Assembly (NCBI GenBank): GCA_963662155.1
Contig: OY759261.1
Coordinates: 3,102,227-3,166,226, forward strand
DNA length: 64,000 nucleotides
DNA from: Lamellibrachia columna
Taxonomy: Eukaryota > Annelida > Polychaeta > Sabellida > Siboglinidae
Direction of reading: 5' to 3'
Shown here: positions 12,003 to 24,602 of the stretch, one piece after another
How the letters are laid out: each line of letters begins with the position of its first letter
Position numbering within the stretch: the first letter of the stretch is position 1
The notes under the pieces: model-generated
Seen by the model: only the letters and a program-made list of their open reading frames with translations
The model's database searches: none
Told to the model about the DNA's origin: nothing
Position numbers and translations under genes: made by a program

Positions 12003-13969
12003 TTTAACAAGATTTAACAAGATTTGCCATCCAAGCCAAAGGCCCAGATGGCAAGTGGACAAGGAAGCCATTGGCTTATCGAGAGTCCAACAATGTTCAC
12101 CTACTTATAACCCGCCCTCCTGATATATGTGTCAACCTTGTTTTTAAACATATTCACGCTGCTAGCAGTTACACAATCTGTAGACAGTTTGTTCCATTCA
12201 TTTATTGTCCTCTGTGAGAACGAGTGCTTCCTGATGTCCAATCTACATTGATCCTTTACTAATTTTACCTCATGTCCTCTAGTTCTGCTATCCTTCTTGA
12301 GTGAGAAAAACATATTTCTATCAATATTTTCATACCCATTCAATATCTTAAAAACTTCAATCTGATCTCCTCTTAACCTCCTTGTCTCTAGAGTTGTTAA
12401 ACCACATTCTTTCAGGCGTTCTTCATAACTAAGGTCTCTAAGTTCTGGAATCATTTTAGTTGCTCTCCTTTGTATGCGTTCAAGCGTATCTATATCCTTC
12501 TTACGATATGGTCTCCATGCTTGTATACAGTATTCTAAATGAGGTCTAACTATTGCTTTATAAAGAGGTATAATTAACTTTTTTCCCTTATATGTTATGT
12601 TTCTTCTAATCAATCCAAGAATTTGATTACCCTTTGAAGCTGCAATACCACACTGCTCTGAAACTTTCATATCAGCGCTTATTGTAACTCCTAAGTCCTT
12701 TTCTTTTACAGTAGTACCAAGAACAGTAGCTCCCATTTTATAGTTTACATTCAAGTTCCCATGTCCTGTATGTAGGCATTTACATTTCCCAAAATTGAAC
12801 AGCATCTGCCATTTCTCAGACCATTTCACTAATCTGTCTAGATCGTTTTGTAAATGTTGTTTATCACCATCAGTATTAACCTTTCTAAACAGTTTTGTGT
12901 CGTCCGCAAATTTCAGTACGTTACTTGTTATACTCTCCTCCAAGTCATTGATATAAATTAAGAATAATATAGGTCCTAATACTGATCCTTGAGGTACCCC
13001 ACTCAAAACCGATTTCCAATTTGAAACTTCGCCATCTACTACAACTCGTTGTCTTCTGTCAGTCAGCCATTGTTCTATCCAGTCAGTTATGCTATCCCCG
13101 ATACCATGGGCTTTTAATTTAAGTAGCAATCTTTGATGTGGCACTTTGTCAAAAGCTTTCTGAAAATCTAAGTAGATAATATCTACTGGCGATCCCATGT
13201 CTATCCACTTAGTGATTTCTTCCAAAAAACATAACATATTTGTTAAGCATGACCTCGCTTTAAGGAATCCATGTTGAGATGAATTTAATAATTTATGCTT
13301 AACGAGGAAGTCCACCATATGGTCTTTAATTAACCTTTCTAATAATTTACAAATCACTGACGTTAAACTCACTGGTCTGTAATTCTCTGACTTATTTCTC
13401 GAACCCTTTTTAAATAATGGTATGATGTTTGCTTCTTTCCATTCAAACGGAACAACTCCCTCTTTTAATGACAAGTTGAATACTCTTGCAAGTGGTATAC
13501 TGATTTGATCTACTGTTTCCATTAGTAATTTTGGAGGAATCCCATCCACTCCCGGTGATTTGTTATCCTTCATTGCCTTTATTTTCTTAGCTACCAATTC
13601 TGGAGTTACAACTAACGGTCCTAAATAGTCAGATTTAGCCCCCTGAAATTTAGCATCAGCAACTGGTAATGAACTAATATCTTCTTTTGTAAACACTGAA
13701 CTGAAGTAACCATTTAGGTCTTCCGCCATTAAAAACCCCTGTGATATTATATTTCCAGCACTGTCTTCTAGAGGTCCAACCTTGTCTTGTACGTTTTGTT
13801 TACTCCTGACATATGCATAAAAACTCTTGCTGTCAGTTTTTATGTTACATGCCAGTTTTTGCTCATAGCTTCTTTTAGATTGTCTGATTTCAGTTGTAGC
13901 TGCATTAAGTGCCTCTTTGTATTTTGCATAGTCTTCTTCCTTTCTGGTACGCCTATAAACCCTCCACAT
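12003..13969 (-). CDS. CR1-like LINE ORF2 (reverse transcriptase part), copy 2, uninterrupted frame
   Basis: Best preserved of seven CR1-family copies. A single 622-codon frame without stops runs on the minus strand (coding 12101-13969). Order of motifs: connector with KRSYEQKLA and FYAYVRSKQN; RT finger [86 protein letters not shown]; catalytic box FADDT near residue 353; FGKCKCLHTG; the C-terminal LEYCIQAWRPY and RLRGDQIEVFKIL region. The APE endonuclease and ORF1 are absent, so the insertion is 5'-truncated, and the initial Met is probably internal. The 3' end shows two copies of an ATCTTGTTAA-type tail at about 12005-12030. It is likely the youngest copy. It is not an autonomous element. 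Confidence 0.92.
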
Positions 13970-13984
13970 AGTTTGTTTACATGT

Positions 13985-14757
13985 GGGCCCATGGGAATGG
14001 ATCTTGCATTAAACTAAACAAATCCCCGCGGTGGGGTATTACATCAAAAGAGCCGATGTGGACGTTTCACATAATTACATAATTAAGAACAATAGTTATG
14101 TGCAATTGTTAGCAATGCTCTGCGTGTTTTAACCTTTGTGAGATGATCTATGTCAAACATCTACCAAAAGCTTCGTGAAACTGGCAACCATTGCCATTGT
14201 CATTGCACTACCAAAACTTGACAGGTTAGTGCAAGGAGTCATAAGCTCTTGCCTTTTCTCCCATGCAACGCCGAGCAACTGAGCTAGTACATATTATATA
14301 GTCTATTGATGTAATGACTATTTTATTCAGTTATATGGTCAAAAATGCCCTCCTTCCATGCTAATAGTTTGAATATCTTAACTAGTGATGCACATCAGTG
14401 TAACTTGCTTAGGGTAAAATCCACAAGTCATGTATTTAGTGAGTTTTGGAATTCGGCTCTTCAATTATGACAACTGCCTATGTCTTCAAAGTAGGCCCAT
14501 GCTTCCAACTGGTCAAACCCTCTTTTACATCTTAAATAAAATGTTCCACTGTATTTTAGACTTATAAACATTACAAAATATAGACATATTGAATTATCAT
14601 TTTATATGTATCATTATGTTAGTATATAATAGTGTTGTGTTGTAGGTGTTTTCACCAATACACTTTGGTAACGTTTTAGTTTCAGCTGTACATTAATGAT
14701 ATGTACTATTGATGTGGACACTGAAGCTAGAGCTTTGTTGTATGATTATTGTTCTAC
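13985..14757. other. Intronic sequence without recognisable features
   Basis: No gene or transposon was recognised between the truncated CR1 5' end and the small exon at 14760. AT-rich, ordinary intron sequence. Confidence 0.5.
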
Positions 14758-14759
14758 AG

Positions 14760-14818
14760 GTTCAATCAGGCTCGAGCAAGATGTTCACACCCAGGAGGCA
14801 GTGCAGAACCTTCAACAG
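14760..14818 (+). CDS. IRE1/RNase L-like kinase gene, exon c
   Basis: Small 59-bp exon with acceptor TTCTACAG and donor GTAACT. It begins in phase 1, which fits the single base left by exon b and restores a glycine codon, and it ends in phase 0. The peptide is (G)SIRLEQDVHTQEAVQNLQQ, a polar helical stretch probably continuing the coiled region. The evidence is phase match, splice signals and character. No domain is recognisable. Confidence 0.55.
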
Positions 14819-16560
14819 GTAACTCAAAACCACTGAAGCGGGATAAACAGCACGTTGCTAAGGAAAAATGCGATGCAAACTGTAGCATTGTAATGCAATA
14901 TTGCAGTGATATAAACAATTAGTATATATTTGTTTATACTTTGTTTGTTTGTTTCACGTGGTGGAGATATATAGTAGTGCAGACATTTCCAGTTGGCCTT
15001 TCAAGAATATTGAAGCTATTTAAAGCTGTGTTTGGATAACTATAAAAAATGCCCATTTTCTGGATGGGATAACTTAGTAGTTTATGATTGTCATGATAAC
15101 AATATTAAAAAAACGTTATAACAGAAATATCCATCTACGCCATGGTACTTGACACTGCAGTCAGTATCTAACAAAATTGCGACGTAATACTGACAGTTAG
15201 GTAGTCTAGCAACGCCTTACGTAATTCCGGACAATCGAAAAAGACACATGACATTGTGAACAATTGTACATAATTGTTGGCAAAGCCTTGTGGACAATTA
15301 TACATAATAATTACAAAAGGTAATTCGATTGTTCGTACAAAGGATAATGCCAGTGTTAATTTCTAAAAAAATAAAACAGACAACCTGACCTGGGCAGACT
15401 GTGAGGTCATAGATGAACATGTGATAGTTTGGAACCCAAGATGCCTTGGAGAAGTAGCATAACATGCATGCATGCGTGTATACATGCATGCATATTTATG
15501 GTTGATTATAATAAGATATCCCCATTATTCCTAGTGTGTATTTTTTTCTTACCACTTCTAGTCATTTTGTTGTGCTCTTTCCCCACCATATGACAGCTAG
15601 TACATCATTCGTTTGTGTATTTACATGACTTGCCGTTTGTCCACTTTTCTTAGTTACTGCATATTGCCACCACTCCCTCACTCTGTGCCGTTACCAACAT
15701 TTAAATTGGCTATTATTTCTCTACTAACAGTAATAAGTCAATCCAGAGCATACTGTCAGTCATAATATGACATTTGGAACCACAAATGTGATAAATTTGT
15801 GGTAAAGCTGTGTCTCTTAGTGATTTATTACTCTCTAAAAAGATTCTGCTGTCACAGAAACTTGGCCCACGTCACATGACAATGCCACATGTATTATTGA
15901 AATTTTACCTCCATCATTATCCACATTCAGTTGGAGGAGGTAATGGTTTTAGATTTTTTATCAGAGCATTTCAAAATACAGTGGGGTTTTACTGGCTAAA
16001 ACCTATTGTTTTCGGGACATTTGAAAACAAATTTAAAAACAAGGTTTTACCTATTTTTACTAGTACAAACAGAAACTGAAAGAAACTTAATAAATATGAA
16101 TAACATACTGGCAAAATTTACAAAAGCTAATAAGAATAATGCGAAAGAGATTCGAACCTATAGGCAAAACTTAACAACAGACGCCACTGACCTCTAATGA
16201 CAATCTCTCTAACTATTTGTTTTGGCTGTCTGCTGTCATGTGCACTTGGCGTTTATGTGTTAAGCTCCACCTACTCAGTGGGTTTTATAAACATTTGTTT
16301 AATTACTGCATTTTAACTATTTGTAAAATGTCTAACTTGTATGCAGCAATATAATGATTAATTAATTGTGCAGGAATCAAACTGTTGTAATTGTTATGAT
16401 TTTTCAGGATCGAAAGTTGAAAAGATAAGAAAAAAGAAGCCAAAACAGATGGCAATGTTGTTGCTGTGGTGATCTAGAGAAGTAGTGGCGTCACCTTGGT
16501 TGTTGTGTTATAACAAACGTAGTGTTGGCTGATGTAACTAGAGGGAGTGAGCAGCTGAGC
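14819..16560. other. Intron sequence, nothing assigned
   Basis: AT-rich intron with a short ATGCATGC-type run near 15470 and no recognisable gene. A splice-acceptor-like site near 16408 (TTTTTCAG) would read six codons and then a stop if spliced from exon c. It is noted as a weak candidate for an alternative terminal exon only. Confidence 0.4.
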
Positions 16561-16570
16561 ACATGTGATG

Positions 16571-16592
16571 CAATGAATGAATGAATGAATGA
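16571..16592. repeat. (GAAT)n tail, 3' end of the minus-strand LINE
   Basis: Five or so GAAT units, read as (ATTC)n on the minus strand, sit exactly at the 3' side of the LINE whose coding remnants run from 20003 down to 16920. Short tandem 3' tails are usual for CR1/L2-type LINEs. Confidence 0.75.
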
Positions 16593-16919
16593 AATTAAAT
16601 TTATTAGACCAATAATTACAAGTACATATTATAATTTAGTATATACAATAGGTCAGGAAACTCCCGTTAAGGCGTTTAAATGCTGCTACCACAAGAGCCA
16701 CCTTGAATAATAATTGTAGTATAATAATAATACATTTACAGAGTAATTTAGCTAATAATACATGAACATGCCGTAGTAAAGATTATAATCAAAAGTTCAT
16801 ACAGTAGCTGACATATACATGTGCACATATACGTATATAATAAGCAAAAAAACTAAATGCATCAGTAGACATTACAATAAATTTATTTTAAAGACAACAT
16901 AAAATCTGCGAAGATATAA

Positions 16920-17480
16920 TTAGCTAGTAACTACAAGGTGATGTATACATAGGGGGTCAGGAAAAATGCCAGTTGCTAGTGACTGATTAATTATGATGGT
17001 GAAAGGTTTGCAAATTTCTTGTTTTATTGCTTTTAATAATTTAGTGGAAATGCCATCATTGCCACAACTAGGTTTAGGTTTTAAGTTATCTAATATGTTT
17101 ATGGTAGGTCCTTCAGCAATTGGTTTGAATGTGAAATTAGGTAATATTGGATTGTGTAGGTAATCCATGAAATTTGCATTGTGTGTATAAGTTATTTCAG
17201 CTGCTAGCTTAGGTCCTACATTTGTAAAGAAATAATTAAATTTGTTAGCAATGACACCGGTATCAATTATCAATTTATTGTCAATCAGAAAGTGATCAGG
17301 AAATTCCAATTTCTTTGAAGTCCGATTAATAACTTCTTTGATAGTACACCATGTTTGTTTAATGTCATTTTTCTTACATTTTTCAAAACGATTTTGATAA
17401 TATGTTTTTTTGGCTTTATGAATTAGTTTTTTCAGAATTCTTTGGTAAGTGGCAACGTTAGTTTTACGATTTATATATTA
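16920..17480 (-). pseudogene. LINE ORF2, start of reverse transcriptase, truncated
   Basis: Minus-strand continuation of the endonuclease ORF at 17562-18570. It includes a connector with KFNYFFTNVGPKLA and the RT finger PKPSCGNDGISTKLLK, then INQSLATGIFPDPL, after which the frame stops. Nearly the whole palm, including the catalytic Asp box, has been deleted, and the 3' UTR and tail follow within 350 bp. It is a decayed member of an L2/CR1-related clade, different from the seven CR1 copies. Confidence 0.8.
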
Positions 17481-17561
17481 CTCGGAATCTGCAAGTGTTT
17501 GTTTTAATTTCTTATATAATTTGTCTTTGTAAGCAATTAACCAGATTATACCTTTTGTGAT

Positions 17562-18570
17562 CTAATGAAACTTGCTGTGTTTATGCCTACTGAATTTGAT
17601 CATACGAACTGGCAAATGTTTATCTTTTGCTTTGGATATCACTTCATTAAGAATGTTGAGATTGTCATTTGGATTGGCATGGTTAGTTGTGTTTAGCATG
17701 TAACAAATACCTGCATTATTTATTTCCGATTTAAATTTATTTATCGATTCTGTTTTCCAAGTTTGGATTCTAATTGATTTGGTGGCATCTACGTGCTTTG
17801 GTTGTAGATAATCTAAAAATATGAAGTATGGTAGGTGATCTGATATTGTGTTAATTAATACACCGGCAGTTGCCTGTGAGAAGCCATGTGATAGCTTACA
17901 TAGAAAATTGTCTATGAACGTACAGTTTCTGCTCGAGAGCCTGGTGGGTAGTGTCATTTTAGGGAAAAAACCTTGAGCAACAACAGAATCAAAATATTTG
18001 CCAAATATTGCATTTTTTTTAATTTGCAATAAATCAATATTGTAGTCACCAGCAATGATGACTTCATTTTTACATTTTTGAAGATGATCAAGTAGAGGAA
18101 TAAATTCATTAATAAATGTCTGACATGTTTCATTGTTATGCCCGGGTGGTCTATATATATTTCCTAATATAACTTTTTTGTCAAATTGCTTTCCTATAAT
18201 TTCAATAAATTGTGCTTCCCATACTTGTGAATTCTGATAGATGTTTATTGAATTGTAATCATATTTGTTGCATAGGTAAATTGCTAATCCTCCATGCGCG
18301 GTACATGTTTTACCTTGCAAAATTAGATTGTATCCATTAATCATAAAACGTGATGTATCTGAATTATCTGATAGCCATGTTTCTTGTAAGCAAATAGCAC
18401 TGAATTCATAACCGTTATTTTTTAGCTTTTGTAATTTAATTTTGATCTGATCAAACTTTGCATTAAAACTTTGGCAGTTGAAACTTAAAATGTTAAATAT
18501 GTTTCCTTTCTTTAGGAACAGGTTATTTAAACTAGGGTCATTATAATAAGGCGAGTGTTTAATTATTTCA
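17562..18570 (-). pseudogene. LINE ORF2 apurinic-like endonuclease domain
   Basis: APE-type endonuclease of a non-LTR element on the minus strand. The N-terminal segment (NCQSFNAKFDQIK, ICLQETWLSDNSD) precedes the longest open frame, which starts at an internal Met (18344). Motifs include the LQETW metal-binding glutamate, GGLAIYL, GNIYRPPGH, the IIAGDYNIDLL box, and the NTISDHLPYF histidine box. The catalytic residues appear retained in this domain even though the RT downstream is largely gone. It lies in the same orientation as the ORF1 remnants at 19244-20003. Confidence 0.88.
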
Positions 18571-19243
18571 GATTCATCATCAGCGTTGACAGTATTATTG
18601 TTCTGACCATTTAATAAATGTCACAATGAGTTGTTTTCAATACCCCACAGTATTCTAGGAAAGCTTCCCCGTCAAACATTTGTGCTGAAGAGAGATAGTT
18701 TGATAATTAAAAAAACATTACTTGAACAATCATAAAATATCTGAATGAATAGCGCCATAATATCAACCGTTAATTGAATAGTTACAACCATAGTTGACAT
18801 ATCGAAACGAAAAAGGTATAATAGCTTAAATGAAGTAAAATTATGAAATATAGAGACAGACAACATTACATATAATATAACATTTAACAATACATAGCAC
18901 ACAAACTGACACATTTGACACTTGCAATAACTGCACATATATACTATTATAAAGAAGTGAATAAAACAAATAATGACCAATAAAATATTAACCAAAAAAT
19001 ACATAAATACATGTAATTAGGTTCATGTATTTAAGTATACAGTCATTATTATAAAGAAGAGCAGATTATTATTGGTTAATTTGTTTTCTGCAAGATACTC
19101 ACAGTTTTGTAAACATAATGACATAGTGTTGAAGAGCAAGTCATTGGCATCGTGTTTAATGTTAGAAACGTTGAGTCTAATAATGACAGCTGTTGAAACA
19201 AGGCTAGTCATCAGTCACTGTTCGAGAGTCCGACAGTACTCAG

Positions 19244-20003
19244 TTAGCCACTGAGTTGGTGGAGTTGATGCTTCGTTGCGATGCTCACTTTCTTTTCGTT
19301 TGTGAGTAAACAGACGATTCGTCCATCAGATATCCACGTAGCTGTGACGCTTCTCGCTGATTTTGCCTTGTGATGAAGTTCACTTCGGTGCTTAGTTAAG
19401 CTTTCAGTTATGACGATCTTTGAGGCGACGTTTTGCATTGAAGATCTTTTGGGGCACTTTGAAATTTCATGATTATCGCGTGTGGCTTCTTGTCATTCAT
19501 TGACGCAGCGCCCAGATGGTGGCAGCGATCAATTGCATCTTGCTCGATCGGAACACCCAGTGTTTCGCTGAACAAATTAATCACTGCGTTCTCTGTGTCG
19601 TCACAGGTCGGCACGCCGTGAACAATGAAAAAATTTGTATTGTTCCAAAGCATCGAGATCGTTTTCAACGTTGATCTTTTCAGCCTCTAATTGTGTGATA
19701 TGCTTGGTCATCAGGTTAGTGTTTTCAGCAGCTTGCTGAAACCTCCATGTGACAAGATTCATAAATCTCTTGTTTTATTTGCTCTACCAAGCCATTTTCT
19801 CGGAAGCAATTGACAATCTTCGTTGCAAAGTCTGCGTTATCCACAAGTTTAGTTGTAATAGCCTGACTTATGGAGTCAATTATTGTCGACACAATTGGGT
19901 CGTCATTTTTAATTAGGGCTATGATGGCCCTTCGTATTTCAGCATTGACATTGATTGTGGTTTGCTGTTTTTCTTCGACTTTTTCACTGCCTTTCCTTGG
20001 CAT
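19244..20003 (-). pseudogene. LINE ORF1 (L1-ORF1p-like RNA-binding protein), frameshifted
   Basis: Three minus-strand pieces form one ORF1. From the N-terminus: MPRKGSEKVEEKQQTTINV and a helical segment to residue 92 (20003-19725); then NNTNFFIVHGVPTCDDTENA, LGVPIEQDAIDRCHHLG and KPHAIIMKFQSA (19668-19408); then ESLTKHRSELHHKAKSAR and DGRIVCLLTNEKKVSIATKH (19438-19244). This is the 'hGVPE...IxRxHRLG...kPRPIIVkF' RRM-like region and C-terminal domain found in ORF1 proteins of several LINE clades. Two frame changes break it. Confidence 0.8.
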
Positions 20004-20387
20004 CGTCTATAGCCCACTCGATCAGTGTCAATCAACTCAATGTTAGAGGCAATTAGACGCGGCAAGACGAACACGTTCAGTGGGCACAGGTAACTTTAGG
20101 GTGTGCCAAGTCTCTGTGGCAACCATCACAGTTCACTGCATTGCATATAGACAGGTGCAATACATCAGGTGAAAACGAAAATTGTCGGTAAGTCAAAGTC
20201 GTGTTCCGCAACACAATAACACCCACTGATACTACGATAGTTCACGAATTCAATCGGTAGTTTTCATACAGTGTCGATACGAAACAACTGTGAATTTTGA
20301 AGGCAATGATCAGACTGGAATCAGCTGTACAGTGTTTAGGAACGTGACTTTACAATCGATAGTATGATCATTGTATGATCTACAATG

Positions 20388-21778
20388 TAACGCCGCTATT
20401 TAAGAAAGGATCGAGGAACAAGTCAGAAAATTACAGACCAGTGAATTTAACATCAGTTGTATGTAAATTACTCGAAACATTAATTAGAGACCACATGGTG
20501 GAATTCCTTGTAAAACATAAATTAATAAATACATCTCAACATGGGTTCCTAAAAGCAAGGTCATGTCTAACCAATCTCTTATGTTTTTTGGAAGAAATTA
20601 CAAAGTGGGTAGATGACGGGTCACCAGTGGATGTTGTCTACTTAGATTTTCAGAAAGCTTTCGATAAACTGCCACACCAAAGATTGTTACTTAAACTAAA
20701 AGCCCAAGATAAAGATGTAATCAACTGGATAGAAAAGTGGCTTACACACAGAAGACAGAGAGTAATAGTAGATGGTGAGATTTCAAACTGGAAATCGGTT
20801 TTGAGTGGGGTACCACAGGGATCAGTATTAGGCCGTATACTGTTTTTAATATATATAAATGATTTAGAAGATGACATATCTAGCAAAGTACTGAAATTTG
20901 CAGATGACACAAAAGTATTCAGAAAGGTTACTAATGATTCAGATAAACAAAGTTTACAGGATGATCTAGATGAATTAGTTAAATGGTCAGAAAAATGGCA
21001 AATGTTATTCAATTTTGGGAAGTGTAAATGTATACATATAAGACATGGAAACATGGACAAAGAATATAAAATGGGGAATGCTGTACTAGGTAGAAGCACA
21101 CAAGAAAAGGACTTAGGAGTAACATTTAGTGCTGACATGAAAGTTTCAGAGCAATGTTGGATTGCTGCTTCGATAGGAAATCAAATTCTAGGGCTAATTA
21201 GGAGAACTATCACGTATAAGGAGAAACAGCTAATTGTACCCCTGTACAAAGCAATAGTTACACCACATTTGGAATATTGTATTCAAGCATGGAGGCCGTA
21301 TCGTATACAATACAAAGAGCAACTAAAATGATTCCAGAATTGAAAGACCTTAGTTACGAAAGTCGCTTATTGCAATGTGGTTTGACAACACTAGAGACCA
21401 GGAGACTAAGAGGAGACCAAATAGAAGTGTTTAAAATAGTGAAACGTTATGAGGATGTTGATAGGAATATGTTCTTCAAACTTAAAGAAGGCAGTAGAAT
21501 CAGAGGACACAAAGCAGCATTAGTTAAGGAGCAGTGTAGGTTGGACATGAGAAAGTACTCTTTCTCACAGAGGGTGATAAATGAATGGAACAAACTGCCA
21601 AATGATTGTGTTAATGCTAGTACAGTAGTGTGAATATGTTTAAAAATAGAATTGACAGATATTTGGTAAGGGCGGGCTACACATAGATGAGAAAATTGTT
21701 GGACTCTCGATAAGCCAATGGCTTCCTTGTCCACTTGCCATCTGGAACTTGTTGTTTGGGATGGCAATCTTGTTAAAT
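20388..21778 (+). pseudogene. CR1-like LINE copy 3 (RT palm to 3' end)
   Basis: Plus-strand, 5'-truncated copy starting within PLFKKGSRNKSENYRPV. It includes [47 protein letters not shown] and KFADDTKVF, then FGKCKCIHIRHGN, and after a short deletion and frame shift at about 21300 the C-terminal RGDQIEVFKIV and DRNMFFKLKEGS. The 3' end is the family tail GGCAATCTTGTTAAAT at about 21760-21778. One deletion in the palm removes the usual HGIGD residues. The open frame is 318 codons. Confidence 0.9.
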
Positions 21779-21779
21779 T

Positions 21780-22065
21780 TAGATCATACAGAGGCAGTAT
21801 AATAAACATGTTATACAAGATGTGTATACTGTTTGTAAGCATTACTAATGTCAGAAGAAACACGAGATATTCAATGCTCACCAGGTATTGAAGTTGACTA
21901 GAATGGTGAAGTATTATCACTGGAAGAACTGAGATGGTGAAATCACACACAACCAGTGGGTGATAATAAGTGATAGTAGCGTCACAGGCAAGTGGTTGAA
22001 GTGTGGGCCAGATTGACTTGTAACTTGTGTTGTTCTGACTTTGCACAGTGAACTATAGATAAGTT
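21780..22065. other. Spacer between CR1 copy 3 and gypsy gag
   Basis: No coding sequence. This is where the left LTR of the following gypsy element would be expected, but no matching copy was seen downstream of 24500, so an LTR cannot be shown. Confidence 0.4.
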
Positions 22066-22210
22066 ACCCCCACCACCTGAGTTGTTACCCCCACCACCTG
22101 GGTTGTTACCCCCACCACCTGGGTTGTTACTCCCACCACCTGGGTTGTTACCCCACCACCTGGGTTGTTACCCCCACCACCTGGGTTGTTAAACCCACCA
22201 CCTGGGTTGC
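22066..22210 (+). repeat. 21-bp minisatellite within gypsy gag N-terminus
   Basis: About seven tandem units near GTTGTTACCCCCACCACCTGG. In the gag frame the unit reads LLPPPPG, so it would add a proline-rich N-terminal tract. A one-base loss at about 22150 shifts the frame midway, and the frame is restored for the last two units before the Gag start. Confidence 0.9.
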
Positions 22211-22860
22211 AACTCACAGGGAAAGTCTCTGACAACTGGGCTAAGTTCAGACAGAAGCTTGAAATCTATTTAGAAGCGACAGGTGCAGCAGTAAAGACAT
22301 CCATACTGCTACATGTCATTGGGGAAGAGACACTAGAACTGTACAACACTTTCACATGGGACATAAAAGATGACCAAGATCACGTGAGTGTGAACCAGTC
22401 GATGATATTGAAACATGTGTTGAACAAGTTTGAAGCTTTCTGCATGCCTAAGAAGAACTTGACATTTGAAAGGCATAAATTGTTCACCCACCAACAGAAA
22501 CAAGGGGAGACAATTGACCAGTTTGTTACTGAGCTGAAGTAAAAAATAAGGTCATGTGAGTTGTCTCCACTAGAAAATTCCTTGATTCTTACCCAGTTGG
22601 TGCGAGGGATAAGTGACAATTCAGTGCGGGAGGAACTGTTGTGAATTGTCGATCTAGATTTGGAAAAAGCTATCCAGATCTGCAAAGAATCAGAAATAGT
22701 GAAGACACAAGCACAGGAGTTACACAATGCTCCTGAGGGGACATTGGTGAATACAGTCAAGAAGTGTACGAAGCATCCAGGTCCCAAGCAGCAGCATGCT
22801 TCTCAGCAGGATGGCGCAGCAGGTGGTCGACAGGATGAGTACTCCTGTACAAGGTGTTGA
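22165..22860 (+). pseudogene. Ty3/gypsy Gag remnant
   Basis: Capsid-type Gag of a Ty3/gypsy retrotransposon. After a proline repeat come GKVSDNWAKFRQKLEIYLEA, SILLHVIGEETLELYNTFTW and ERHKLFTHQQKQGETIDQFV, then a stop at the end of VTELK, then SLILTQLVRGISDNSVREELL. A zinc-knuckle region follows further on. This is the UBN2/retrotrans-gag style of fold typical of these elements. Stops at about 22540 and 22642 and frame changes make it non-functional. The protease was not seen. Confidence 0.85.
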
Positions 22861-22899
22861 CTTGTACATGCACCCCAGCAACGTCCGGCATATAACAAG

Positions 22900-23510
22900 A
22901 TGTGCATCAAGTGCCAGAGACGAGGGCACTTTGTCAAATGTTGCCACCAGAGGTCGGTGAATGTCGTAGGTGGTGAAGATGACCAGGAAGAACTGTTTGT
23001 TGACATTGTTGACATGAAAACTGAGAAAGTGTTGGTTGAAAAGAAAAATGGTGATCTCAGGGTATGTCTCAACCCATGTGACCTAAATCGAGCAATTAGG
23101 CATGAATATTACAAGTTGCCAACACGTGATCAGATAATGGCTCAGTTTAACAATGCCAAATACTTCAGTAAGTTAAATGCGTCATCTGGCTATTTGCAGA
23201 TGAAACTTGATAAAGACAGTACAAAACTGTGTGTCTTTAACACTCCATTTGGTAGATACAAGTATCTCAGGCTTCCATTTGGAATTTCATCAGCTCCAGA
23301 AATATATCACAAGAAGGTCCACATGTTGTTTGAGCATATTGATGGCGTCGATACTACGATGGACGATATCATAGTGTGGGGGAGTACAAAGGCTTAGCAT
23401 GACAAGCGACTGCGTGAGGTGTTGGAAACCACAAGAAAGGCCAGTCTAAAGCTCAACCGAGGCAAGTGTGAGTTAGGTGTGAAAAAGCTTGTGTTCATTG
23501 GTGATGTCTG
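22900..23510 (+). pseudogene. Ty3/gypsy zinc knuckle and reverse transcriptase, internally deleted
   Basis: Starts with a CX2CX4HX4C knuckle (CIKCQRRGHFVKC). The protease and linker that should follow are missing: the frame jumps into the RT at KKNGDLRVCLNPCDLNRAI, then YKLPTRDQIMAQF, KYFSKLNASSGYLQMKLD, FNTPFGRYKYLRLPFGISSA and the catalytic region as MDDIIVWGS. A stop follows at 23397 and a short remnant of LKLNRGKCEL. RNase H is absent: the sequence goes straight to the integrase at about 23559. Confidence 0.87.
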
Positions 23511-23558
23511 AAGCCTCTCATCAATAAAGGGTGGCCTCCAACTAAGGATGCATGTGAC

Positions 23559-24496
23559 ATGAGTGAGTATTGGAACTGCAGAGAAGAATTGTCAGTGATT
23601 GCCGCTGTCATCTACAGGGGAAGTAAGATTGTGATTCCCACAAGCATGAGAAAGCTCATACTTGAGAAGATACATCAAGGACATCTGGGAATGGAAAAAT
23701 GTAAGAAACGTGCTCGTGAAGTTGTGTATTGGCTACGCATTAATGCAGATATCACAGAATTTGTGAGTCAGTGCAAAACCTGCCTGAAATACAAACCACA
23801 GCACCAGGCAGAACCACTGATTCCACATGAGTCACCAAGTAGGGCATGGAAAAAGGTGGGAAGTGATTTATTCATATGGGACAGCAAGAACTACATTGGG
23901 GTGATGGACTATTTTTCTAACTACTTTGAGGTGAAATATCTGATTGCAGTGAACAGTAGATCAATCATGGCTTGTTTGAAAGACATATTTGCACGACATG
24001 GCATTCCTGATGAACTGTTTAGTGACAACGGGCCGCAGTATTCAAGTGCAGAGTTTGCCAAGAACTGGGAATTTGTGCACAGTACCTCAAGCCCGCTCTA
24101 CCCGAAGGCAAATGGTCTAGCTGAAAGTTCTGTATAAAAATTGTAAAAAATCTCCTGAAGAAATCGCAGGATAGTGGAGAGGACTTCACAAAGAATTTAT
24201 TGATATATCGGACGGCACCTCTACAGATTGGCAAGTCTCCAGCAGAATTATTGATGAACTGGAAACTTCAGTCAAACTTGCCAATAAACAGAGACTTATT
24301 AACGTCACAAAACTCAGATGAGGTGGTGCAAAAGAAGCAGAAACAGAAGGAAAGACAAAGCAAATACTACAACAAAGGAACTCGGGCACTACCACCACTT
24401 AAAACAGGTGATAGTGTGAGACTGCATAATTACAACGATGGACTGTGGTCCCAGGAAGGAACAGCGATACAAGAAGTTACACCACAGTCTTACTAG
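23559..24496 (+). pseudogene. Ty3/gypsy integrase
   Basis: Integrase with the HHCC finger (HQGHLGMEKCKKRA ... CKTC), then the catalytic core with the first Asp in KKVGSDLFIWD, the second in DNGPQYSSAEF and the glutamate region at ANGLAESSV, where a stop breaks the frame (24137). A second frame continues as IYRTAPLQIGKSPAELLMNW and a C-terminal segment ending VRLHNYNDGLWSQEG. It belongs to the same decayed element as the gag and RT pieces upstream. No 3' LTR is recognisable. Confidence 0.87.
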
Positions 24497-24602
24497 TTGA
24501 GACAGATTCAGAGGTCATGCTTAGACAAAATCGACATGACTTACAGCTGAAATACACTAACCATCCTCGTCAGGCTGACTTGGGCACAGCAACTGATGCT
24601 TC

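Noticed and set aside
16409..16430. Alternative terminal exon DRKLKR and stop after exon c
   Set aside because: Only an acceptor-like site and six codons. No polyadenylation signal nearby.
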